From contig NZ_QYAC01000004.1 of the NCBI RefSeq assembly GCF_016758195.1, positions 280,283 through 344,282 on the forward strand: a stretch of DNA of 64,000 nucleotides. The letters run 5' to 3'. Positions 57,533 to 64,000 of this stretch are shown one piece after another. Below the pieces are notes generated by a model that saw nothing but the letters and a program-made list of their open reading frames with translations, searched no databases and was not told where the DNA came from. The stretch is from Leucobacter chromiireducens subsp. solipictus (lineage in GTDB: Bacteria > Actinomycetota > Actinomycetes > Actinomycetales > Microbacteriaceae). Positions within the stretch are counted from its first letter, which is position 1. Every line of letters begins with the position of its first letter. The position numbers and the translations under genes were made by a program.

Positions 57533-60500
57533 TTAGAATCCGGCATCGGGGTCGGTTGAAAACGCGAGTGCACTGGAACCCTCGGTTGGGAGTACAAACA
57601 GGCCGGCGACCTGAGCGAACTGATGTGTCGTTTCTGCAGAAATGGCTGGAGTTGACTGAGCCCCAGACTGTGCAGTGCGCTTTGTAGTGATCGGTGTCAC
57701 ATTCGACAGAACGCCCTCTTCGAGCAAATTCTCGGCCATCTCCGCCGCAGACTCGATGCCAAGCAGAGAGGCACTTACGGTGTATCCATCGGTGCGAGGC
57801 GCTTCAGGATCGAAGTGCTTGCTGCTTGGCTTAGAACTCCATCCGGGCGTGATCTTCTTCTGTCGCTGAGACGGGGTTAGGGCCTCGTAGCGGTCGCGCG
57901 CTTCTACACGCTGGGCCAGGAAGCTCGGCTCGAGGAATTCACGCATCGCGCGCTCAAGGGACTCATCATCGACTGGGTGCCCGAGGGCCTTCGCGGCCTT
58001 CTTTACCGAAGAGCTCTTGATATGCACGAACCGAGCATCGGCAGAGACGATTCCAATGGGGATCACATCTGAGCCCTGTGTGGTCTTCAGATATGCATGG
58101 TCGCCATCGAGGTACCAGCCGTAGTCGGTCCAGCGAGTGTCTAGGGCCGTAGGGGTGAACCCTTTTCGATCTGGACTCAGGTAGGCGCGCTTGTCGCCCA
58201 TGCGATCTCGCAGGAGCCCCAGAATTTGAGCACCGATCGACTCCCCACGGACAGCAACTAGCGCCTCACGCGCGACGTTCAGCAAAGCTCTACGGCGATC
58301 TTCACGCGATGGCAGCTGCGGGGCCAGCGATTCACCGAGAGGTGTACCGGCGAGTGCGGCCACGGCGTCTTCGAGAAGGTCCCAGCCAACCTGGCCGGAG
58401 CAGGCAATCGTCAGAACACGGTCAGCGCCAGTGTCGCTCGGCACCTCGATCAAGTCTGCGTCCAACTGCTTGCGCCAAGCTGCGCGCTTCGCGCGGAGCT
58501 GATCGATAACAGCTGCATGCCCGAATTCATCCATCAGGCGAGCGAGGCGCTGCACTACGAGAGCACTGAGCTGGCGTGCGACGTCATGTTCCTCGACCAT
58601 ACGGGTCCAGGCGGTCAACGGTGAGTTCTGGTCGTCGCCCAAGCCAGTGATGGTTGCTCGGTCGAACTTGAGCAGAACCATTCGGGTCATAATTGCAGTT
58701 CCAGCGCTCACAGGTGGCACCTCAGCAGTGAAAATCGCGTTACCCTTGGCGCCAGCCTTGCGAGTGACGCCGCCTTCCTTATTTGACTGCGCGCCAGTGC
58801 CGCCATCGTATGTGCCCTGCAGAATCATGGTTGCGTGGCGAATGACTTGCTGCGATTTTTCGCGGTCACCGTCAAGACGGAGATCGTCGACAGTCACGGT
58901 ACCGTTACCGCGCCATGCCACCGCGTTCGCCACTCCTGCGTCGGTGTTGCGGCGCGGCAGGGTGATGTCAAAATCATCCACGGTTGAGGCCAACCCGCTG
59001 AAAAACGAGCGGACAACTCCCGACAGGAACGGCGTCTTGCCGCTGTTTGGCGCGCCTACGAGAGCCAACGAGCCTTGGTGGTCGAGCGGCGAGAAGCCAG
59101 CAAGCACGTGCCCTACCGTCGAGAGAAGCATCTCGGGCTTTGCCACAGTCTGCAGCACACGAAGTGCTTCACCCAGACGCCGGGCGTTCGCGGCATCATC
59201 ATGCGCAGGGCACGACGGGAGGCCGATGAAAGTTCGGGAATCCTGGATCTCTGCCCCCGATTCGCCGATGTCGCGCACATCAAAGCCCTCAACAGCACCT
59301 CGCGCTGCAATCGCGCCTGCTGGGGCAATGTACGTGTAGCCAGCCTCGGTCTTGAGCCAGCCGCACGAGGTGTATCCCGTATGCTCCTGCTGCTCAAGCA
59401 GGCCGTACTGGGCAACGCTCAGCATGTCACGGAGCTGGAGCAGCTCCGCACCTGAAAAACCCTTGGCGATTCCGAAATCCAGGGCGTCAAGGAAGGTGCC
59501 GGGATTCAGTGCAGTGTCCGAATCAAGGTCTGCCATCAACTTCTGGCGTCCATCACGGCGAACGACTCGCACATCGTGGCGACCAACCTCAGCACCTTTC
59601 TTCGTCTTGATCGGCTCAGCATTGAACTCTTCGTCGATGCGCATCACCATCTCGCGGCGCTCGCGGAACGCGATGAACGGAATCGTTGGTGTTGCTGTGG
59701 AGTCAATGGGGCGCGAGTAGTGGAACCCGTGCTGCGGGTCACCCGGATCGCAGATCAGGTAGCCGGCACGAGCACCGTACTTTGTGAGATCCTCGCTCGC
59801 GCGAACGCCGCGAGCGAGCGCTTCGGCGAAGCTGAGCTTGCTCGGGTCCACCGCTTCGGCGTCCTCACGCCGTTCGGCATTTGCGGCAGCTGCCTGCTGT
59901 TCAGCAACAGCCTGATCTAGCTCAGCTTGCACCGCAGCCTGCTCAGCCGCGCGGGCTTCCTGCTCGACCTTCGTCTTCTCCATGCGCTTCTCCTCAAGCA
60001 CTGCCTCGCGATCAGCGAGTTCCATATTCACAAGCTCTTCCAGCAGGTCGAGATCAAAGCCATCAGGGGTATCAATCGCCTCAATGAAGTTGCGGAGCTT
60101 CTTCCAGTCGCGTGGAGCGACCGCGACACTCAGCAACTGAGCGCTGTCGAGTTGTGGAAACGTCATTGAGGTTGCAGGCTTTTCAGCCGCCAATCGCTTC
60201 GCGTTCATCGCCTCGTGGCGCTCGTACGGGTCATCAAGTAGGCCATCAGCGACGACCTCATTCAGCCAACGGTCGCCGTAGAACACGACGCGGTCGCGGT
60301 CCTTGCCTTCGATGGTGTCCCGCTTGATTTCAAAGCTCGGCATGTCGCCGTACGACCCATCCTCGCGAGGGAAGTTTCCGCTATCCTCGGTGAGCATTTG
60401 CGCGGCGTGTGCGATTTCAAGGACAAACCCGGGGTCCACGGTCTGAGCGAAACGAGTAACTGCTGAGCCCTCGTATTTGTTGTCGCCACCCCCAAGGCTC

Positions 60501-61342
60501 ATTGCGCCAGCAGCGCCGGCGACGCGATTTCGCTGGGCGACCTTTGGCTGTGGCCTCGGGTATAGCTCCTCAAGCGTCGCCAGCAACTGCTCAGCATCGT
60601 ACTGCGGGCCGGCATCCTGCACCGGGTAAACATCGACCGGCGAGGCCTTGCGATTCAGCGAACCCGGCACACGGCCAATGCGGGCTGGGTCAGTGGTTGG
60701 TCCAACGTCTGCGTGCCGCCCCAGCTTCTCAGTGAGTTCAACCAGGAGTGCGCGGCGCAGAGAGTCTCGCAGACGGGTCGCCGTCTCAGAGGGAGCGTCA
60801 ATCGGCTCAGCCAGCGTCCAGTAAAGGTGCAGCCCGCCGCCAGTATGGAATGCTGCGGTTGCCTGCGGGAGCGTGGCGAGGAGTGTCTGCACCTGATCTT
60901 GTGTCGGGTTTGGCTTGCGGCGCGCCTCGATCTTCGGGTCCGTCGAAGGGCGATCGGTTGAGTGGCGCTCCGGATCGAAAAGGTCGAGATCCACAAAAAG
61001 CATGCGCATCTGGTCTGCGCTGGCGACCTTGCGGCGGATGAAGTTGTTGCCGTCTTTGTCCTCGTCAGCTTTGTTGAGCTGGAATGTTGAGAGGGTGAAA
61101 TACAACCCCTTGGGGTTATTCCTCTCGTACTCCTCGCACTGCGCAACAAGTGCTTCAACGTCGCCTGCTGAGTGCCAAACCACATTCTCCGCAGCGATCG
61201 GTCGATCACCGAAAAACGGGATGACCGCCACAGAGCCAGTAGTTGACTTATTTAGCCCCATTGCGTGGAAGCCAGCACGGGCAGCATCAGCGTTGAAGCC
61301 GCCGATTGCGGGGCGAGGTGCGAAAGCCTGAGGGTGCGTCAT
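57533..61342 (-). CDS. primase-polymerase/helicase fusion (replication protein)
   Basis: 1269 residues. An archaeo-eukaryotic-type primase N-terminus: MLFVDLDLF (metal Asp pair, about 118-120), AAFHTGGGLHLYWTL (about 165-177, the G-x-H motif) and RIGRVPGSLNRK (about 221-232). A charged coiled-coil linker spans about 440-495. The C-terminal half is a DUF927-like/SF3-type helicase: Walker A LVGAPNSGKTPF (about 761-772), WRGNGTVTVDDLRLD (acidic Walker B-like), then TAEVPPVSAGTAIMTRMVLLKF. It would prime and unwind the excised circle, replacing the Rep/prim-pol pair of known AICEs. Very long for one polypeptide. Confidence 0.85.
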   Translation of the reverse strand: MTHPQAFAPRPAIGGFNADAARAGFHAMGLNKSTTGSVAVIPFFGDRPIAAENVVWHSAGDVEALVAQCEEYERNNPKGLYFTLSTFQLNKADEDKDGNNFIRRKVASADQMRMLFVDLDLFDPERHSTDRPSTDPKIEARRKPNPTQDQVQTLLATLPQATAAFHTGGGLHLYWTLAEPIDAPSETATRLRDSLRRALLVELTEKLGRHADVGPTTDPARIGRVPGSLNRKASPVDVYPVQDAGPQYDAEQLLATLEELYPRPQPKVAQRNRVAGAAGAMSLGGGDNKYEGSAVTRFAQTVDPGFVLEIAHAAQMLTEDSGNFPREDGSYGDMPSFEIKRDTIEGKDRDRVVFYGDRWLNEVVADGLLDDPYERHEAMNAKRLAAEKPATSMTFPQLDSAQLLSVAVAPRDWKKLRNFIEAIDTPDGFDLDLLEELVNMELADREAVLEEKRMEKTKVEQEARAAEQAAVQAELDQAVAEQQAAAANAERREDAEAVDPSKLSFAEALARGVRASEDLTKYGARAGYLICDPGDPQHGFHYSRPIDSTATPTIPFIAFRERREMVMRIDEEFNAEPIKTKKGAEVGRHDVRVVRRDGRQKLMADLDSDTALNPGTFLDALDFGIAKGFSGAELLQLRDMLSVAQYGLLEQQEHTGYTSCGWLKTEAGYTYIAPAGAIAARGAVEGFDVRDIGESGAEIQDSRTFIGLPSCPAHDDAANARRLGEALRVLQTVAKPEMLLSTVGHVLAGFSPLDHQGSLALVGAPNSGKTPFLSGVVRSFFSGLASTVDDFDITLPRRNTDAGVANAVAWRGNGTVTVDDLRLDGDREKSQQVIRHATMILQGTYDGGTGAQSNKEGGVTRKAGAKGNAIFTAEVPPVSAGTAIMTRMVLLKFDRATITGLGDDQNSPLTAWTRMVEEHDVARQLSALVVQRLARLMDEFGHAAVIDQLRAKRAAWRKQLDADLIEVPSDTGADRVLTIACSGQVGWDLLEDAVAALAGTPLGESLAPQLPSREDRRRALLNVAREALVAVRGESIGAQILGLLRDRMGDKRAYLSPDRKGFTPTALDTRWTDYGWYLDGDHAYLKTTQGSDVIPIGIVSADARFVHIKSSSVKKAAKALGHPVDDESLERAMREFLEPSFLAQRVEARDRYEALTPSQRQKKITPGWSSKPSSKHFDPEAPRTDGYTVSASLLGIESAAEMAENLLEEGVLSNVTPITTKRTAQSGAQSTPAISAETTHQFAQVAGLFVLPTEGSSALAFSTDPDAGF

Positions 61343-61410
61343 ACCCCAAGCTTACCAAATGACTACTAAGGCATTACGTTGCTGTAAGTAAGTGGAGCGT
61401 TTTCACAGGT

Positions 61411-62376
61411 TCACGCTTTCCTTGCGAGCGCCCATCGCTCCGCTTCACCCCTGCGAACCCGGCCCGAAGCGTCACGCGCAAGATCACCGCGGCGGGCGGC
61501 ATAAATAACAGCGGGCCTAGACACCCCGACGAGTTCAGCGACCTGCTGATCCGTCAGGAGGTCAGGATCTGCGTCTGCTTTGCGCTCAGCATCAAGCTCG
61601 GCCTGCACCCGGGAGAGCTCGTCGGCACCAATGCGCCCCGGTGCAGCCTTCGGGTCGCCGCCATCTGCTATTGCACCAGCGAACACGGCGGGGGTCACCC
61701 GCCCTGCGCGAATCCAGCGATCTACCGTGGTGCGGCCTACCCCCCACCTTTTGGCGGCGTCCTCAATGGAGTGCGACTCCGACAGGAATCGATCCACGTC
61801 GCGCAGTGAATCGGAGGTCACCTCCCCTTCGTGATCCGCGTGCAGGTAGCCCGCGGCGCGCAAGCGCGCGTATGGCTGGTCCGCAATGTCCAAATAAGCC
61901 TGCGCGACATCGGCCGGCACGGTGGGAGGCAGGCCTTCTTCGCTCACCCGGTACTGAGCCGCAAGCTCCTCGACCGGCGGGGCGTTATGGCGCGCAAGGT
62001 ACGCGGCAATCGACTGAGAAGTCACGGCAGCTCGGCCAGTCACCTCGTTCGCTACCTCCACAAGCTCGCCAGCGGCGATCAGGGCAGCGATCTCCCCCAC
62101 CTTGAGCCCAAGCCTCGCGGCGGCTTCCGCGGGCGTTACCGGGCCGATCTGCGCACCTTGAGGCGCACCCTGCTCTGCAGCCCACTTCATGTGCCGATGC
62201 TGCAGAGCCCGTTCGTCCAGACCTGTCACAAAAGAAATCTCAGCCCATTTCATCTTCGATGAACGAGCTTCGGCGATCACGCGGTTCAGCAACTCAGTTG
62301 CGGCGTCGAATTCCGCGCGCTTGATCTGCTCGTGGGTGATTGCGTCGCGCAGACGATCGCCGATGTCGTGGGTCAT
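61411..62376 (-). CDS. multi-HTH DNA-binding protein
   Basis: 321 residues with up to four helix-turn-helix-like segments: MKWAEISFVTGLDERALQHRH (about 42-62), TPAEAAARLGLKVGEIAALIAAGEL (about 80-104), SIEDAAKRWGVGRTTVDRWIRAGR (about 203-226) and LTDQQVAELVGVSRPAVIYAARRGDL (about 274-299). Helical and Ala-rich between. No catalytic motif. It lies next to the iteron-like array on one side and the primase on the other, so it is the natural candidate for array binding, as initiator or repressor. Confidence 0.75.
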   Translation of the reverse strand: MTHDIGDRLRDAITHEQIKRAEFDAATELLNRVIAEARSSKMKWAEISFVTGLDERALQHRHMKWAAEQGAPQGAQIGPVTPAEAAARLGLKVGEIAALIAAGELVEVANEVTGRAAVTSQSIAAYLARHNAPPVEELAAQYRVSEEGLPPTVPADVAQAYLDIADQPYARLRAAGYLHADHEGEVTSDSLRDVDRFLSESHSIEDAAKRWGVGRTTVDRWIRAGRVTPAVFAGAIADGGDPKAAPGRIGADELSRVQAELDAERKADADPDLLTDQQVAELVGVSRPAVIYAARRGDLARDASGRVRRGEAERWALARKA

Positions 62377-62440
62377 GATCCGATCCTATCCAGGTGAGTT
62401 GCATGATGTAACCAGTGAATGCGCGGCGGTCGAAAATGGT

Positions 62441-62974
62441 TTGTCCTGTTTTGAAAACAGGGAAAATACCTGATCAGAATAGTACTTTGCTCACGCGATC
62501 GGAATTCTGTCCTACTCTGTCCTAGCATCAGGACAAGCTAAAACCCCTGTTCAGAGCGAAGTTTTGAGCGAAAATTCTCGATTTTGTCCTACTTTCAAAC
62601 ACACACACTTCATGCGTGCGTGTGCGAGCGCGAGCGCGAGCCGTTTCGAGAGTGACAAATAGGGAGGGTCGCGCACGTAAGTGTATGGGTTTGAAAGTAG
62701 GACAAAATAGGTGTTTTTAGAACAAAAGAAGAAGAAGAAGGGCCGTTTAGCCGCGGAATCATGCGGTTTTTGCTCCTCAAAAATTCTGTCCTAACCCCAG
62801 GACAACGCAGGACAAACGGCACTTTTTTAGGACAAATGACCTCGTTTTGTCCTGATTTTGGCTGGAATTTGAGGTGAGCTGAGGCGAAGCTGCATCTGCG
62901 AAGGCAAATGCAACTCCCGCACTTTCAGCGTCTGCGACTTGATTAAGGACTTGAGCCAGGACAAACCAGGACAG
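62441..62974. repeat. 13-copy YTGTCCTR repeat array
   Basis: Core TGTCCT at 62442, 62508, 62518, 62585, 62787 and 62848; reverse core AGGACA at 62530, 62699, 62799, 62809, 62829, 62958 and 62968. Three adjacent same-orientation pairs have 10-bp periodicity (one helical turn). All 13 fit the 8-mer YTGTCCTR. Confidence 0.9.
62581..62708. repeat. perfect 20-bp inverted repeat containing the motif
   Basis: Arms 62581-62600 and 62689-62708 are exact reverse complements, each carrying one TGTCCTA core followed by CTTTCAAAC; 88 bp lie between. It could form a cruciform or pair two bound dimers. Confidence 0.9.
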
Positions 62975-63011
62975 AATCGCGACCTGATGAGCCCTCGCGT
63001 AGCATCAAATC

Positions 63012-64000
63012 ATGTCTGCACCTCCGCCCAAGCCCACTGCGGGCACTTCGCTTTTTCCAGTTTTTCTCACCGACTGGGAGTCGGGTCGTGAGTATTACAC
63101 GCCGGAACTCTATGGCGTTGACGAAGATTTCCACCCCGACTTGGAAGTCTCAGTGAATGGCAAACTCGCGATTAGTTGGGAGGAGTCTGGATACATCGGA
63201 ATCGGTATTAGGCGCGCCTTGAATGAAACCACCGTCGGTTCGCTCCGCATTGCGCTTCAGATGATGGTTGAGCGACGTGACGTTGATGAGAGGGTACTCC
63301 TCACTGACCACTCAGAACTGATCCCTGAAGAAGCCCGAGAAACAGACAGGCACGTCAGTCTCCTCTCGAAGGATGATCTTCTGATTGCCCAGGCATCTGC
63401 TTCATGCTCGTTGGAGCCGAACATCTCCCACTTGGACATGCTTTCTCTTGTATCTCCATTAGCTGCCGCCCACGGCGTGACTATTCATTCGCTCGGGCAG
63501 AGCTATTTCCTGGAAGAATATGACGGCGGGGATGTCTCCTACTGGAACGTAGATTCCTCGCAGCTCGGTTTTGAGGAGCACGACTACCTGCCTGAACCGG
63601 TCTTAACTGATTTCGACGGGGCATTTAGGCACGTTCGCTTATCTGCTCCTGATGAGATGCCTCTAAAGAACTTCCTGGATGTAGCGCACTCAATCTCGCT
63701 GCTCATGGGGGCGTTTACCGGCGGTCAACCAACGGCCGAGGGAGTCCTGCACCTCGTCAAGAACAATCGGGCTGACTTGCTGGTTGGCCTCCCTGAGTCC
63801 AACTGGTTCGAGATCAAAGAGGGGCTTTACCAGTTCACTCATCCCCAAGTTCCTGAAAAGACGAAGCTTGCGCAGAAAGTCGAGTTCGCTCAAGACGTCG
63901 CCTCGTTCGCAAACAGTGGCAAGTCCGCAGTGATCGTTCTGGGCATCAAAGAGGCCTCCGAGGATCTTCCAAACCTGTTGGCACCGCAGAAGGTTCCACC
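63012..64000 (+). CDS. AlbA_2/Schlafen-like protein, 3' end outside window
   Basis: Open from ATG 63012 (in-frame TAG 12 bases before) to the window end, 329+ codons. The first ~260 residues are unrecognised, acidic and alpha/beta. The C-terminal visible part reads LPESNWFEIKEGLYQF ... KVEFAQDVASFANSGKSAVIVLGIKEA, matching the AlbA_2 (Schlafen) motif E-x-x-x-x-E-F-K ... D-V-x-A-F-A-N-x-x-G-x-x-x-x-G. Such domains bind nucleic acid and occur in regulators and defence proteins. Two array motifs lie in its promoter zone. Divergent from the multi-HTH gene. Base composition is lower in GC than the chromosome. Confidence 0.6.
   Translation, partial: MSAPPPKPTAGTSLFPVFLTDWESGREYYTPELYGVDEDFHPDLEVSVNGKLAISWEESGYIGIGIRRALNETTVGSLRIALQMMVERRDVDERVLLTDHSELIPEEARETDRHVSLLSKDDLLIAQASASCSLEPNISHLDMLSLVSPLAAAHGVTIHSLGQSYFLEEYDGGDVSYWNVDSSQLGFEEHDYLPEPVLTDFDGAFRHVRLSAPDEMPLKNFLDVAHSISLLMGAFTGGQPTAEGVLHLVKNNRADLLVGLPESNWFEIKEGLYQFTHPQVPEKTKLAQKVEFAQDVASFANSGKSAVIVLGIKEASEDLPNLLAPQKVP

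Larger units (their letters stand above)
62377..63011. promoter_or_regulatory. candidate replication origin / clt / operator region
   Basis: 635 bp without a gene, AT-rich in parts, between divergent genes. It holds 13 YTGTCCTR motifs, a perfect 20-bp inverted repeat (62581-62600 with 62689-62708), a purine run GAAGAAGAAGAAG near 62727 and alternating CG/TG tracts near 62613-62640. These are features of an iteron origin or a TraB recognition locus. Confidence 0.7.
42661..64000. mobile_element. integrated AICE-like element inserted in comEC (right end outside window)
   Basis: Starts in the comEC VSGANC codons and extends past the window. Contents: two att-like sites, large serine integrase, FtsK/TraB-type translocase, primase-helicase fusion, excisionase-like HTH, several secreted/membrane proteins and an iteron-like array. 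No relaxase, type IV coupling ATPase set or phage structural gene is visible, which fits TraB-driven double-stranded DNA transfer. Inferred from gene content and the disrupted host gene. Confidence 0.8.

Noticed and set aside
42661-64000. Prophage
   Set aside because: No capsid, portal, terminase or tail gene in the visible 21 kb; the translocase and surface proteins fit a conjugative element better.

Overview
The window is high-GC actinobacterial DNA, most likely Microbacteriaceae (Leucobacter-like). This is inferred from the gene order (alaS-ruvX-mltG-aroEKCB; ruvA-ruvB-yajC-secD-secF-rsh; hrcA-dnaJ-rsmE-HIT-phoH-ybeY-era), frequent GTG starts, many 4-bp stop/start overlaps, and actinobacterial families such as DUF349, DUF2207, DUF5684 and DUF1990.

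Bases 1 to about 42,670 are chromosomal backbone. On the minus strand, alaS, ruvX, mltG, aroE, aroC, aroK and aroB read as one tightly packed run linking alanyl-tRNA synthesis, Holliday-junction/rRNA nuclease function, glycan-strand termination and the shikimate pathway. Then come rpsD, rarA, a hydrolase, a plus-strand DUF349 gene, an AbiEi-like orphan, rsh (relA), secF, secD, yajC, ruvB, ruvA and leuA. leuA has a leucine-rich leader peptide and an attenuator. A DUF2207 gene is split by an in-frame stop. era, a CBS-domain membrane protein, ybeY, phoH, HIT, rsmE, dnaJ and hrcA follow, with a CIRCE operator upstream of hrcA. The backbone ends with an SLH-domain surface protein, hemW, DUF1990, lepA, a MOSC protein, rpsT, holA and comEC.

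comEC is cut at its conserved VSGANC motif. From there to the window end lies an integrated element of more than 21 kb. It begins with an att-like site, a cargo block (AlkA-type glycosylase, VOC protein, MarR regulator), and a second att-like site next to a large serine integrase. Behind the integrase sit a translationally coupled unknown protein, a hypothetical protein, a secreted HELTH metallopeptidase with a possibly immunity-like partner, secreted and membrane proteins, an FtsK/TraB-type translocase, a glutaredoxin-like protein, a sortase-type anchored coiled-coil protein, an excisionase-like HTH, a 1269-residue primase-helicase fusion and a multi-HTH protein. No relaxase is visible. The layout resembles an actinomycete integrative and conjugative element (AICE) that moves double-stranded DNA with a TraB motor.

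The most striking unexplained structure is the 635-bp gap at 62377-63011. It holds 13 copies of an 8-bp motif (YTGTCCTR), three pairs at exact 10-bp spacing, and a perfect 20-bp inverted repeat. It is a candidate replication origin, transfer locus (clt) or master operator. Beyond it a divergent gene with an AlbA_2/Schlafen-like C-terminal region runs off the window.
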